NCBI GenBank assembly: GCA_964544395.1
Contig: CAZJAO010000002.1
Span: 1-64,000, forward strand
DNA: 64,000 nucleotides
Source: JAKLIN01 sp964544395
Lineage (GTDB): Archaea; Nanobdellota; Nanobdellia; Pacearchaeales; GW2011-AR1
Direction of reading: 5' to 3'
Shown here: one piece after another, positions 40,756 to 49,283 of the stretch
Numbering within the stretch: position 1 is the stretch's first letter
Layout of the letters: every line of letters starts with the position of its first letter
The notes under the pieces: generated by a model
Database searches by the model: none
Told to the model about the DNA's origin: nothing
What the model saw: only the letters and a program-made list of their open reading frames with translations
Translations under genes and position numbers: made by a program

Positions 40756-41301
40756 CTAAACTACATCAAGGACTTTTCTTAGAATTGCTGTGAATATCAG
40801 TGTAAATATCAGATAAAACCAAAACCAAGGAAGGAAGCCCAAAAATGTGTAAGGATTGACTGTGAAGTAATCATTAAACCATCTGAATAGCAAAATAAAA
40901 GGAACACCTGTAAATAAGATTGCTCTGGTGCTTAACTTCATTGTTTTTGAAAAAGTCTGCTGAACTGATGCCATTTGCTTTTTCTGAAGTTCCAGAAATT
41001 TTTCAGGATCATTTCTGACTTTTTTCAATTCCTCTTGCATAGTCTTTTGTTCTTTTTTCAATTCTCTAAGTTGTTTTTGGTCTGTTGCATATTTCTGTGC
41101 GATTATTGAGATTAAAGAAATTATGAAAACAACGATAAGCATTCCGACTGTTGTGTTCCAGCCTAAAAGCCATCCTGCAGTTGGATTAAGTGCCCAATCA
41201 ATTGATGATTTAAGATATGGAATTTGATTCCAGAAACCCGCAATCAAAATGGACAGAGCCATAATGATAAAAAGCGGCGCATAACTTCCTTGTTTGCTCA
41301 T
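40756..41301 (-). CDS. DUF106 membrane protein (YidC/EMC3-like insertase)
   Basis: A 181-residue protein with three core membrane helices: residues about 10-25 and 45-65, then a cytoplasmic coiled coil (QLRELKKEQKTMQEELKKVRN), and C-terminal helices from about 120. Archaeal DUF106 proteins are relatives of YidC/Get1/EMC3 and help insert membrane proteins. It follows secY by 36 bases, the common archaeal position, which supports the role. Confidence 0.88.
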   Translation of the reverse strand: MSKQGSYAPLFIIMALSILIAGFWNQIPYLKSSIDWALNPTAGWLLGWNTTVGMLIVVFIISLISIIAQKYATDQKQLRELKKEQKTMQEELKKVRNDPEKFLELQKKQMASVQQTFSKTMKLSTRAILFTGVPFILLFRWFNDYFTVNPYTFLGFLPWFWFYLIFTLIFTAILRKVLDVV

Positions 41302-41337
41302 GTTATTATCTAAGCAGGTTGGTTTTTAAAAGTTGAC

Positions 41338-42774
41338 TTATCCCTTAACAAATCTTCCTAAGGAAGGATTAATTATTTCCGGATGCTGTTGTGCAATGCT
41401 CTGGTAGAACTGATTTGTAATCATGATTACCAGTAAGATTGATGTTCCTGAAACTAAAGCCCCCATTAAATCTGTAACAGAAGCAAGAAGTCCAATTGCT
41501 ATTCCCCCCATTACCGTCAAAGGCATGACATATCTATCTAAGATTGTTTCTAAGACTCTTTCATCCTGCCTGAATCCTGCAACCTGCAATCCGGAAGCTG
41601 CAATCTTATGTGCCTGTGCCTTTGCATCCATTCCAGAGGTCTTAACCCAGAATACTGCAAATAGCGTTGAGAAAGCCATGAAGAATATTGCATGGATAAT
41701 TCCTTGCAATATGTATTGGGGCAAGAAACCTCCTCTAATGAGTAAATCAAGAATATTTGTAGAGCCAATCCAGAATGCAAATCCTGAAACAGCCTGTCCC
41801 TGCACGAAATGTCCCAGGAAGGTAAAATGAGACGCAAATCGGGCAAGTCCCGTACAGGTTCCTCCAGATAGGCATGCTGTTGCTGCATTTTCAAAGATTC
41901 CCCCGAAGAGTTGTACATTCGCAACCAAGGCTGCTGTTAAAATAACTGGAATAACAGAAGCATAGAAGAAAGCTAATGGCTGCTTGACTGTGTATCCTCT
42001 TATTCTTCCAAAGGATAAAGGAATTTCAACTTTCAGACTTTGTGCCCACACAACCAATAAGAATATCCCGACCGTTACAGCAATTGCAGCTGCTGCAGAA
42101 ATTAATTCTACATTCTGTTTTGTGATTAGCGATTGTATCAAAACCAGAATCTTTCCTGAACAAGGAACTGTAGAGAAATTAAGCAAGCAATTTCTTCCCT
42201 GCTGGTCTATGAATTGTAATGAGCTTGTTATTAATCTCCATGAAACTCCTGCTGCAATGAACAAGCTTATTCCCTGTCCCAGTCCCCATTTGCCGACTAA
42301 TTCATCCATGTAATAGATTGCAATTCCACCGAGGATAAGCTGGAATATTACAAGCCAGGCAAACCCTGGAGCCGCCTGAAGTCCTTGCATTAAAACGTAA
42401 ACTATTGCTTCAAATATTATGAAGAAGAATGTTAACATTTTTTGAAGTCCCTGGAAAAATCTTCTTCCTTCAGGATTTGTTGTATCTATATTCAAGATTC
42501 CCGAACCTGCAAGCAGTTGCAGGATAACAGAAGCCATGACAATCGGTCCAATACCCAATGAGATTATGCTTCCGAAATTTGTTCCAAGAATTATAGCAAG
42601 ATATTGGAATCTTGACAAAGCATTAGCAGACAATCCGAAAAGGGGAATGTTAGTAAGTATAAAGAATGAAAGAAGAACAATAATAGTCCACTTTGCTTTT
42701 TCTCCGAAGCTAAGTTTTTTCTCTTCGGGAGATTTGATTTCAGGAATAAATTTGAGAATCCCTCTAAAATCCAT
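41338..42774 (-). CDS. secY: Preprotein translocase subunit SecY
   Basis: A 478-residue channel protein with ten membrane helices and the N-terminal LKFIPEIKSPEEKKLSFGEK. The plug region follows the first helix, and VEIPLSFGRIRGYTVKQPL and RQDERVLETILDRYV are archaeal SecY cytoplasmic-loop features that contact the ribosome. It lies 1 base after uL15, ending the ribosomal superoperon as usual. SecE and SecG genes are not in the window; secDF is at 13134-15702. Confidence 0.95.
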   Translation of the reverse strand: MDFRGILKFIPEIKSPEEKKLSFGEKAKWTIIVLLSFFILTNIPLFGLSANALSRFQYLAIILGTNFGSIISLGIGPIVMASVILQLLAGSGILNIDTTNPEGRRFFQGLQKMLTFFFIIFEAIVYVLMQGLQAAPGFAWLVIFQLILGGIAIYYMDELVGKWGLGQGISLFIAAGVSWRLITSSLQFIDQQGRNCLLNFSTVPCSGKILVLIQSLITKQNVELISAAAAIAVTVGIFLLVVWAQSLKVEIPLSFGRIRGYTVKQPLAFFYASVIPVILTAALVANVQLFGGIFENAATACLSGGTCTGLARFASHFTFLGHFVQGQAVSGFAFWIGSTNILDLLIRGGFLPQYILQGIIHAIFFMAFSTLFAVFWVKTSGMDAKAQAHKIAASGLQVAGFRQDERVLETILDRYVMPLTVMGGIAIGLLASVTDLMGALVSGTSILLVIMITNQFYQSIAQQHPEIINPSLGRFVKG

Positions 42775-42775
42775 T

Positions 42776-43252
42776 TTATATCTCTTTATTATCAGCGTTT
42801 TCCTTTATAAAAATCTCGCCACCGCTTTTTTTAATTTTCTCTTCTGCAGCTTTTGACGCACTCATTGATTTTATAAAAAATTTGTTCTTTATATTTCCAT
42901 CCCCCAAAATTTTGTAAGAGCTTAAATCAAGTTCAATTCCTCTTGCAGTCTTCTTAGCGATTCCTTTGGCAATAAAGTTATCAAGATTCATTTCAATGTC
43001 TCTTAAGTTGATTTTGTTTGCCTTGTCTTTCTTTGTTCCTTTGCTTGTGATTCCTTGTTTTCCAAAATAATCATTTCCATAAAGTGCCTGAACTAATGTT
43101 TTCTTTTGGTCTCCTCTCTTACCTGTTCCGGCCATTCCTTTTCCTCCTCTATGCCCGCTTTTCTTATGCTTCTTTCTTGCTCCCCATCCATAAGTTCCGG
43201 CTCGCTTTCCTCTGTACTTTCCGGTCTTTCTTTTTCTATGTGTCTTTATCAT
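42776..43252 (-). CDS. rpl15: Large ribosomal subunit protein uL15
   Basis: A 158-residue protein starting with the basic glycine-rich RNA-binding arm KTHRKRKTGKYRGKRAGTYG, WGARKKHKKSGHRGGKGMAG, and ending with the globular domain (LDLSSYKILGDGNIKN). It binds 23S rRNA near the base of the P stalk. It is between uL30 (4-base overlap) and secY. Confidence 0.95.
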   Translation of the reverse strand: MIKTHRKRKTGKYRGKRAGTYGWGARKKHKKSGHRGGKGMAGTGKRGDQKKTLVQALYGNDYFGKQGITSKGTKKDKANKINLRDIEMNLDNFIAKGIAKKTARGIELDLSSYKILGDGNIKNKFFIKSMSASKAAEEKIKKSGGEIFIKENADNKEI

Positions 43253-43668
43253 AACATTCTCTCCAATAATTCATTTATTTTTTCTTTGTGATTTCCTAAA
43301 ACTCCTTCGGGATAATGATATTTGCTCTTGATTCCTCCTCGTGGCGGATGCAATCTAAAGAAAGGCTTCAAGTTCAGTTCTTCATATTTTTTCCCCTTCT
43401 CAATTTCTTTTGCGACTTCTTTAGCATTAATTTTCTTTGTCTTATCTACAAGCTGCCCCCTCTTTTCCACAAGTTTCTCAAATTGACCTTCAGTTATTTC
43501 TCCAAATGCAATCATGTCTTTGACTTTTTTGACCATACCCAATTGCTCCGCTTTTGGATGAGCAATAACTACACATGAATATTTTCTTCTGATTCTTAAT
43601 CTGTTCAGGGTTTCCTCTACGTCTCTCTTCAAATTAACTTCTCCCCTGATTCTTATAAGGCACATCAT
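43249..43668 (-). CDS. rpl30: Large ribosomal subunit protein uL30
   Basis: 139 residues from the ATG at 43668, which overlaps the uS5 stop as ATGATGA; a longer frame to 43701 would run into uS5. Features: CLIRIRGEVNLKRDVEETLNRL, the archaeal extension with IAHPKAEQLGMVKKVKDMIAFGEI, and RLHPPRGGIKSKYHYPEGVLGN near the C-terminus. The length is normal for archaeal uL30. Confidence 0.9.
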   Translation of the reverse strand: MMCLIRIRGEVNLKRDVEETLNRLRIRRKYSCVVIAHPKAEQLGMVKKVKDMIAFGEITEGQFEKLVEKRGQLVDKTKKINAKEVAKEIEKGKKYEELNLKPFFRLHPPRGGIKSKYHYPEGVLGNHKEKINELLERML

Positions 43669-44483
43669 TTTGCGTTTGTTTTCTCCAATGCATTCATGCA
43701 TGCTTTAACTAAATTGAATGTTGTTTGCTGTTTGCCAAATGTCTTGCTATAAACATCTTTAATACCCGCAAGTCTCAAAACCTTTTTTAATTCATCTGCG
43801 ACTACTAATCCTGTTCCCTGAGGCGCTGGAATCAAGATAACTCTAACACTTCCCGACTTCCCAATAACCTTCATAGGAATTGAATGTTTTTCAGAACAGG
43901 AACAGTCAAAACTTCCGCAAGCTCTTCTGATTTTTATCAAATTAAGTTTGGCTTTTCTTACAGCTTTGTCTCTTGCAGGCAAAGTTTCTTTGGCTTTTCC
44001 GTCGCCAACTCCAATATGCCCATCTTCATCACCGACAATTGCCAATGCAGAGAAATTTGGAACGTTTCCCTCCTTTGTTTTCTTTTGAGTTTGTCTCCAG
44101 GCTCTTCTTTTTCCTCCGCCGAATTTTCCTTTTGATTGTCCTACCGAGCTTAAATCCGATTTCAAATTCATCAAGGAATCAACAATTTTATCCTCGAGAA
44201 TCTTTTGATTGCTGTCAAGAATTTCATCAATATTCTTTATTTTTCCTTCTTTGACTTCTCTCCCTAATTTTGTTTTTGGAGTCCAAGATAAAAATTCATT
44301 TCTTATTGATGTTTCTTTAGGAGCAACATAAGCTTTTCCTTCCAATTCTTTCTCTATTTCTTCTTCCAATTCCATTTCTCCCGCATTTATGTCTTTTTCT
44401 ATTATTTTTTCCGCAGCTTCAGCTACAGGTGAATCATAATCTTCTTTCTTAATTTCTGTTTTTCTACTGATTTTTTCTGCCAT
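43665..44483 (-). CDS. rps5: Small ribosomal subunit protein uS5 with acidic N-terminal extension
   Basis: A 272-residue protein, longer than many archaeal uS5. Residues 1-60 are a Glu/Lys-rich extension (AEAAEKIIEKDINAGEMELE). The dsRNA-binding-like domain follows (GKRRAWRQTQKKTKEGNVPNFSALAIVGDEDG), then the C-terminal domain with SVRVILIPAPQGTGLVVADE and KTFGKQQTTFNLVKA. uS5 guards the mRNA entry channel. Adjacent to uL18 with a 1-base overlap. Confidence 0.93.
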   Translation of the reverse strand: MAEKISRKTEIKKEDYDSPVAEAAEKIIEKDINAGEMELEEEIEKELEGKAYVAPKETSIRNEFLSWTPKTKLGREVKEGKIKNIDEILDSNQKILEDKIVDSLMNLKSDLSSVGQSKGKFGGGKRRAWRQTQKKTKEGNVPNFSALAIVGDEDGHIGVGDGKAKETLPARDKAVRKAKLNLIKIRRACGSFDCSCSEKHSIPMKVIGKSGSVRVILIPAPQGTGLVVADELKKVLRLAGIKDVYSKTFGKQQTTFNLVKACMNALEKTNAK

Positions 44484-44977
44484 TAATCTTTTTCAATATT
44501 CAATTTAATTTTTTCAAATGAAGATGAAAAATCTTTTTTCATATGTTCTCCCTTGATTCTGTTTGCTTCGGGAAATATCTTCGCATCATGGCTGAGTTTT
44601 AATCCTGCATCGATAAGTCCTTTAAGGAAAGCATAAGGTCTTGTTTTGTGGTCTGAAGAGGTCATTCCAATATCGAAGATTGGCTTTTCCTTTTTTTCTT
44701 TCAAAATCTTTTTTCCCATAAGGAAACCTGTTAAGTAAGCAGCGGTAATTGATTTCAAGCTCCCCTCCATTTCTTTGGGCCATCCATACTTTTCAAGATT
44801 TTTTGAAGTCAATCCGATTTCAATAGTATCTTTTGCTTCCTTTGAAGTTACATATTGTGCAATTATGTACCTGTTTGTTCTTCTAAAAACAATTCTTGGA
44901 ATGCCTCCGCTAAGCAACTTTATTCTTTTGCCGTAGTCGGTTTTTCCTTCTCGTCTTCGATTAAATACTTTTTTCAT
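44483..44977 (-). CDS. rpl18: Large ribosomal subunit protein uL18
   Basis: A 164-residue protein. Start: FNRRREGKTDYGKRIKLLSGG, then PRIVFRRTNRYIIAQYVTS and the end PEANRIKGEHMKKDF, the archaeal pattern. It binds 5S rRNA with uL5 at the central protuberance. It overlaps eL19 by 4 bases. Confidence 0.93.
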   Translation of the reverse strand: MKKVFNRRREGKTDYGKRIKLLSGGIPRIVFRRTNRYIIAQYVTSKEAKDTIEIGLTSKNLEKYGWPKEMEGSLKSITAAYLTGFLMGKKILKEKKEKPIFDIGMTSSDHKTRPYAFLKGLIDAGLKLSHDAKIFPEANRIKGEHMKKDFSSSFEKIKLNIEKD

Positions 44978-45381
44978 TTTTCTAGTGTGTTAACGTATTC
45001 TTTTAGATGAGCCTTGCTTCTGAAGAATCTGTTTCTTATTTTCTTCCTGATATCTACTGTTTGCTCCTTCGTTAAAAGCTTTTTGTTTTTTAAATCCTGA
45101 ACATCTTTTCTCAGCTTTCTTGTGATTGTGATGTACTCTCTCTTTCTGCTTCTGGCTTTCTTTCTGATATTTCCCGGACCCCTTTTTACTTTTCTCTTAG
45201 GGGCAGATCTTCTTGCTTTAATGGGCCTGATTATGATTGCGCCGTCTTCTTTCAATGCTCTTATATCCTCTTTTGTGATAGCTTCTTTGATTTCATCGAG
45301 TCTTGGTTCTACGAAGATTATTCTCTTCTTGCCGACTCCGAAAACTCTTGCAGCAATTGCTTTCTTTTTATCTAATTTCAT
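44974..45381 (-). CDS. rpl19e: Large ribosomal subunit protein eL19
   Basis: A 135-residue strongly basic protein: KKAIAARVFGVGKKRIIFVEP at the start, then KEDIRALKEDGAIIIRPIKA and the long basic helix RKVKRGPGNIRKKARSRKRE. The C-terminal helix that forms an intersubunit bridge is present but short. Sits between eL32 and uL18, both overlapping by 4 bases. Confidence 0.93.
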   Translation of the reverse strand: MKLDKKKAIAARVFGVGKKRIIFVEPRLDEIKEAITKEDIRALKEDGAIIIRPIKARRSAPKRKVKRGPGNIRKKARSRKREYITITRKLRKDVQDLKNKKLLTKEQTVDIRKKIRNRFFRSKAHLKEYVNTLEK

Positions 45382-45743
45382 TTTGCTTCCTTGAGGAATT
45401 TAGTTAAATTGAGATTCTGAATATGAACGTTTTCTGCTTTTGCTTTTTTGGCAATTTCCAATCTTTTCTTATTTCCGACTTTTGCTATGATTGCAATTTC
45501 TCCTTTCTTGACTTTTGAAAGGTCTTTCAGATTCTTTATCATAACAACATTTTTGTCTTCTATTTTTCCTCTCAAAACCTTTTCTCCTCTGTAACCAATG
45601 CTGACAACAGGACCATATCCTTTTCTTTTCTCTCTCATCTTGTTATCTCTTCCATGAGGTCTTCTCCAAACTTGCTTGTTCTTTCTTCTAAGTCCTGTCT
45701 TCGAATATCTTTCCCAGCCCCTTCTCAAAAATTTTGCAGTCAT
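45378..45743 (-). CDS. rpl32e: Large ribosomal subunit protein eL32
   Basis: A 121-residue protein beginning KFLRRGWERYSKTGLRRKNKQ, followed by VWRRPHGRDNKMREKRKGYGP and VSIGYRGEKVLRGK, which match the conserved eL32 core. It is shorter at the N-terminus than forms with an added helicase-like or zinc segment. Overlaps uL6 and eL19 by 4 bases each. Confidence 0.9.
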   Translation of the reverse strand: MTAKFLRRGWERYSKTGLRRKNKQVWRRPHGRDNKMREKRKGYGPVVSIGYRGEKVLRGKIEDKNVVMIKNLKDLSKVKKGEIAIIAKVGNKKRLEIAKKAKAENVHIQNLNLTKFLKEAK

Positions 45744-46282
45744 ATTTCTTTGCCCGCCTTATTTATTATGAAAATTCCATCTTGGAAAACTCTCTTATCT
45801 CTATTTCTGATTTTTGTTGCTGTTTCTATGTTTGCAGCAGTCTGTCCCGCAATTTCTTTGTTTACAGACTCTATTGTTATGAATTCTTTGTCTACCTTGA
45901 CTTCTGCTCCTTCTGGAATCTTTGATTTTCTATTCTGTTTCTCTCCAAGGAAATTTTTGATAATCAATTCATTGCCTTTTACTTCGGCAGTGATTGGGAA
46001 GTGAGAGAAGCATATTTTCATTTGGTATTCAAATTTCTTTGAAACACCCTTAATCATATTCCTTATATGCGCAATTCCGGTATTGATTCTTTTCTTTTCT
46101 TTTTTAGTTGCTTTCTTGCAGCTTATAGTCAAATGATTGCCTTCTTTGTGAATTTCCAGTTCTTTCAAATCAAGTTTTCTTCTGGTTTCTCCCTGAGAAC
46201 CTCTGATTATTATGATACTTCCTTCTAAGATAAGTTCCGTGTTTTCCGGAATTTCTATTTTTTGTGACATTTCTTTCTTCAT
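45740..46282 (-). CDS. rpl6: Large ribosomal subunit protein uL6
   Basis: A 180-residue protein with two alpha/beta repeats: IPENTELILEGSIIIIRGSQG at the start, INTGIAHIRNMIKGVSKKFEYQMKI in the middle, and ATKIRNRDKRVFQDGIFIINKAG at the end. uL6 supports the sarcin-ricin loop region. An ATG at 46270 (MSQKIEIPE) is an alternative start four residues in. Follows uS8 by one base. Confidence 0.93.
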   Translation of the reverse strand: MKKEMSQKIEIPENTELILEGSIIIIRGSQGETRRKLDLKELEIHKEGNHLTISCKKATKKEKKRINTGIAHIRNMIKGVSKKFEYQMKICFSHFPITAEVKGNELIIKNFLGEKQNRKSKIPEGAEVKVDKEFITIESVNKEIAGQTAANIETATKIRNRDKRVFQDGIFIINKAGKEI

Positions 46283-46283
46283 T

Positions 46284-46664
46284 TTAATAAAAGTAGGAGA
46301 TTAAGATTCCTCCGACTCCCTTCTCCATCGCTTCTTCATGGCTCATCAAGCCCTTGTTAGTTGAGATGATTATTGTTCCAATATTTCTTGCGGGCAAATA
46401 TCTTTTTCTGTATTTTTCAATTTGGTCTTTGTTTACTGTGAATCTTGGCTTGATTGATTTGCATTCGATGAAATTGCCGAAAACAACTTCAACACTTCTG
46501 TTCTTGCTGTCAATTTTGTATCTCTTGATTGCTTCTTTCTCTTTCATGATTTTCAGAATTTCAATTAAGAGGTTAGAGATTCTATCAATCTTGACGTTAT
46601 CTCTTCCTGCCTTCTTGGCGTTCCTTATCATGTTCAATGCGTCTGCTACTATATCTTGTGCCAT
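46284..46664 (-). CDS. rps8: Small ribosomal subunit protein uS8
   Basis: A 126-residue protein: DIVADALNMIRNAKKAGRDNV at the start, IKPRFTVNKDQIEKYRKRYLPARNIGTIIISTNKGLMSHEEA in sections, and GGILISYFY at the end, the archaeal uS8 finish. It is a primary binder of 16S rRNA helix 21. Located between uS14 and uL6, as in most archaea. Confidence 0.95.
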   Translation of the reverse strand: MAQDIVADALNMIRNAKKAGRDNVKIDRISNLLIEILKIMKEKEAIKRYKIDSKNRSVEVVFGNFIECKSIKPRFTVNKDQIEKYRKRYLPARNIGTIIISTNKGLMSHEEAMEKGVGGILISYFY

Positions 46665-46666
46665 TT

Positions 46667-46897
46667 TTATGAGTATTTTCTGAAGCCAATGTCAACAGCT
46701 ACTTCTCTGAAGCATTGTCTGCATAAATTTAATCCGTATGAACCTATATGTGCCCCGAATCTCCCGCATCTTTCACATTTGTTTAATGCGATTCCATTTT
46801 TTCTTACTTTAGGCTTGTTGTGCCTTATGAATTTGTCCATTACAACAGGCTTGTCCTTGAGCTGTTTCAAAACTTTTCTCCAATCACTTGCGGTCAT
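46667..46897 (-). CDS. rps14: Small ribosomal subunit protein uS14 (zinc-binding)
   Basis: A 76-residue protein. The zinc site is CERCGRFGAHIG...LNLCRQCF (four Cys), followed by REVAVDIGFRKYS. About 25 residues precede the usual archaeal core, and a start at the ATG coding Met20 (46840) would give a family-sized protein. The 1-base gap to uL5 favours the longer form. uS14 binds the 30S head. Confidence 0.9.
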   Translation of the reverse strand: MTASDWRKVLKQLKDKPVVMDKFIRHNKPKVRKNGIALNKCERCGRFGAHIGSYGLNLCRQCFREVAVDIGFRKYS

Positions 46898-46898
46898 T

Positions 46899-47396
46899 TT
46901 ATATGAACCTCGTTTGATACTTCTCTTCCATGTATTTAATTATTTCTTCCTTGCTGATTCTTTGTTTTTTAGGGAGACTCTTATTTCTAATTCTTCTGAG
47001 CTGGATTCTTTTTCCCGCTCTTGCGAATGTGAGTGTGACATCAAATCCGGTAATTCCCAATTCTCTTTGATATTCAAGTCCTGGAACTTCAATGTATTCT
47101 TTGATTCCAAAGGAGAAGGTATTCTCGCTGATTTGTTTTTTTCTTATTTTATTATCAATCGCTACTAGGACTCTTCTTAACAATGCGTCAAAATCTCTTC
47201 TGATTGTTATGACTGAACCAACATTTAAGTTTGGTCTAACATTCAAGGTTGGAATTCTTTTTCTTGTTTTCATTTTTGCGGCTTTTCTTCCTGTAAGCAA
47301 TTCAATCAGTTTTGTGTTCTTCTCTAACTTGTCTTCAGTTCCACCTACACTGATTACGACCTTCTCAATTTTTATTTCACGCATATTTTGACTCAT
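46899..47396 (-). CDS. rpl5: Large ribosomal subunit protein uL5
   Basis: A 165-residue protein: MREIKIEKVVISVGGTEDKLEKNTKLIELLTG at the N-terminus in pieces, KTRKRIPTLNVRPNLNVGSVIT, and NTFSFGIKEYIEVPGLEYQRELGI. It binds 5S rRNA and contacts P-site tRNA. Overlaps eS4 by 4 bases. Length as expected for archaea. Confidence 0.95.
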   Translation of the reverse strand: MSQNMREIKIEKVVISVGGTEDKLEKNTKLIELLTGRKAAKMKTRKRIPTLNVRPNLNVGSVITIRRDFDALLRRVLVAIDNKIRKKQISENTFSFGIKEYIEVPGLEYQRELGITGFDVTLTFARAGKRIQLRRIRNKSLPKKQRISKEEIIKYMEEKYQTRFI

Positions 47397-48058
47397 TCTA
47401 GCACCATAATTTGTTTAATTAAAATATTAATCATTTCGCCATTGCTTTCCAATTTTGCCATGCTCTTCTCTTCATCAATTTCTTTTATAACTCCTTCTTC
47501 TCCAGCGTGCTTTCCCGCGAAAACAATCGCTTTTGCATCTTTCTTCATTGGAACACATTTTTCTATTTTCTTGCTTTTCAAGTTAACAAGAACAGAATCA
47601 TTTGTTTTGCATTTTAAATCTGAAATAAAATTTCTTCCATCGCTGAGATTAATCTGCGTTTTCTTTCCTTTCAATGTAGTTTTGTTGATAACTTTGGCAG
47701 TCTTGTGTTCTGATTCTTGTTTATTAATTTCTTTCAATTCGAATTTCTTGTTCATTCCCATTAATACCCTGTAATTTTTTTCGGACAAGTTGCTTCCTTC
47801 AGGAGGAACAATTGTTATAACGTCTAATAGAACTGCATTATCTCTGTCATCAAAAACAGCCCTATGATTTAACAAGATTTGTCTTGAATTTAGCGCCTTC
47901 TTGACTTCTCTTCTGTCTTTGGCAAATTTAAGCATGTCTCTTATTGCAATCAAAATTGGAACACCTTGGTCAATGCTATATTTAGGTCTGACTAAGTAAG
48001 TTGTTCCTTTTCTTTCAATAGGCCAGCTTTTTGGACTCTGTTGTCTTTTTAGGTGCAT
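47393..48058 (-). CDS. rps4e: Small ribosomal subunit protein eS4
   Basis: A 221-residue protein: HLKRQQSPKSWPIERKGTTYLV at the start, an S4-like RNA-binding domain (residues about 40-100), a central domain, and a KOW motif near the end (KAIVFAGKHAGEEGVIKEID). It is an archaeal/eukaryotic protein of the 30S 5' domain. Placed between uL24 and uL5 as usual. Confidence 0.95.
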   Translation of the reverse strand: MHLKRQQSPKSWPIERKGTTYLVRPKYSIDQGVPILIAIRDMLKFAKDRREVKKALNSRQILLNHRAVFDDRDNAVLLDVITIVPPEGSNLSEKNYRVLMGMNKKFELKEINKQESEHKTAKVINKTTLKGKKTQINLSDGRNFISDLKCKTNDSVLVNLKSKKIEKCVPMKKDAKAIVFAGKHAGEEGVIKEIDEEKSMAKLESNGEMINILIKQIMVLE

Positions 48059-48059
48059 T

Positions 48060-48497
48060 TTACTTTTTCTCCTTAGATTCTGTTTTTACTTGATTTGTTT
48101 TTGGAGGTGAGGAACCATCTGTATTGTTCTGCTTTTTAATTCTTCGTTTATCTTCCATATTCAATTCCTGTATTTGTAAGTTTGAAGGTTCCATCTTGAC
48201 ATCAACTTTTGAGCCATCTTTCTTTTTTATTTGGATTCCATCAATTATGATTTTTGAAGTCTTCAATAAGATTTTTGTAACTTTACCCTTCTTTCCTCTA
48301 AATTTTCCTCTCATTATCAGGACACTGTCGCCTTTTCTAAGAGTAATATTTCTCATGTTATGCTTCTTTCTCAAGTCTTCTGAAAGATTTGCGCTTACAA
48401 GTTTGTTCTTTATGTGAAGAGGAGCTTTAGCTACATACTTCCTCTGCTTTCGAGGTTGCGAGCTCGCTTTCCAACTTTTCTTAAATTTTATTTTCAT
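48060..48497 (-). CDS. rpl24: Large ribosomal subunit protein uL24 with C-terminal tail
   Basis: 145 residues from the ATG at 48497 (MKIKFKKSWKASSQPRKQRK), two bases after the uL14 stop; a longer frame from 48518 would overlap uL14. The KOW domain is RKGDSVLIMRGKFRGKKGKVTKILL (residues about 58-82). The last 25 residues are a low-complexity Lys/Ser/Thr tail (NNTDGSSPPKTNQVKTESKE). uL24 starts 50S assembly. Confidence 0.92.
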   Translation of the reverse strand: MKIKFKKSWKASSQPRKQRKYVAKAPLHIKNKLVSANLSEDLRKKHNMRNITLRKGDSVLIMRGKFRGKKGKVTKILLKTSKIIIDGIQIKKKDGSKVDVKMEPSNLQIQELNMEDKRRIKKQNNTDGSSPPKTNQVKTESKEKK

Positions 48498-48498
48498 T

Positions 48499-48900
48499 TT
48501 AATATACCGTTGACGCAATTTTAGCTACCTGTGGCCATCTTTCCATGATTTCTCTTGCAACAGGCCCCTTGATTTGCGTTCCTTTAGGATTTCCTTTTTC
48601 ATCTTTCAAGAGTGCGACTGCATTGTCTTCAAATGCGATTCTCTCCCCATTGAATCTTCTGTACGATTTCTTTTGTCTTATGACTATTGCATCAAATACT
48701 TTTCCTCTCATGTCTGGAAGGCCTTTTCTTACGCTAACTTTTACCCAGTCGCCGATTTTTGCAGCTGTCTGTCTTCCCTTTGAACCTTTCCATCTCTTGG
48801 CAGAAACAATTCTTACAATTCTTGCTCCGCTATTGTCTGCTGCAATTACCATTGAACCTTGGTTCAGGCTTCTTGTTGCTCTCGCTCCTATTGCTTTCAT
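48499..48900 (-). CDS. rpl14: Large ribosomal subunit protein uL14
   Basis: A 133-residue beta-barrel protein. Signature SLNQGSMVIAADNSGARIVRI, then KIGDWVKVSVRKGLPDMRGKVF and AFEDNAVALLKDEKGNPKGTQ, ending GPVAREIMERWPQVAKIASTVY. It contacts uL19-region bridges and 16S helix 14. Overlaps uS17 by 4 bases. Confidence 0.96.
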   Translation of the reverse strand: MKAIGARATRSLNQGSMVIAADNSGARIVRIVSAKRWKGSKGRQTAAKIGDWVKVSVRKGLPDMRGKVFDAIVIRQKKSYRRFNGERIAFEDNAVALLKDEKGNPKGTQIKGPVAREIMERWPQVAKIASTVY

Positions 48901-49256
48901 TGTTTTTGTTCTCCTAACATGATTTTATTTGTAACTACAAAATGTATAATTTTACTTAAGGGTCTGCATTCTTCAATTCTTACAAAATCTCCTACGTTGA
49001 CCTGTTTTTCAATACACAGAGGAAGTCTTGCATGAATCTTTGTCTTGAGTTTTGCATACCTCTCATATTTTCTTACGTAGATTGTTCTTTCAAATTCAAT
49101 TGCAATTCTTTTATGCGACTTGCTAATCACGACACCATTGAACCCTCTTCCCCGGACGCTTAATTTTCCGTGGAATGGGCAATTGACATCATGACAGTCA
49201 GCTCCGACTATTTCGGGATATTTCATTTTCTTTGTTTCTTTCATTTTTGTTTCCAT
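48897..49256 (-). CDS. rps17: Small ribosomal subunit protein uS17
   Basis: A 119-residue protein with the archaeal N-terminus CHDVNCPFHGKLSVRGRGFNG, the OB-fold core VVISKSHKRIAIEFERTIYV, and RYAKLKTKIHARLPLCIEKQVNVGDFVRIEECRPLSK in pieces. It binds the 16S 5' domain. In most archaea the rnp1 (Rpp29) gene lies between aIF1 and uS17; here only 27 bases separate them. Confidence 0.95.
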   Translation of the reverse strand: METKMKETKKMKYPEIVGADCHDVNCPFHGKLSVRGRGFNGVVISKSHKRIAIEFERTIYVRKYERYAKLKTKIHARLPLCIEKQVNVGDFVRIEECRPLSKIIHFVVTNKIMLGEQKQ

Positions 49257-49283
49257 TTCGTTTTGTCGTCTGTTTTTGTTTGT

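Noticed and set aside
41550..41924. A 124-codon minus-strand frame inside secY
   Set aside because: It is in another frame of an intact, strongly conserved secY, and has no family resemblance.
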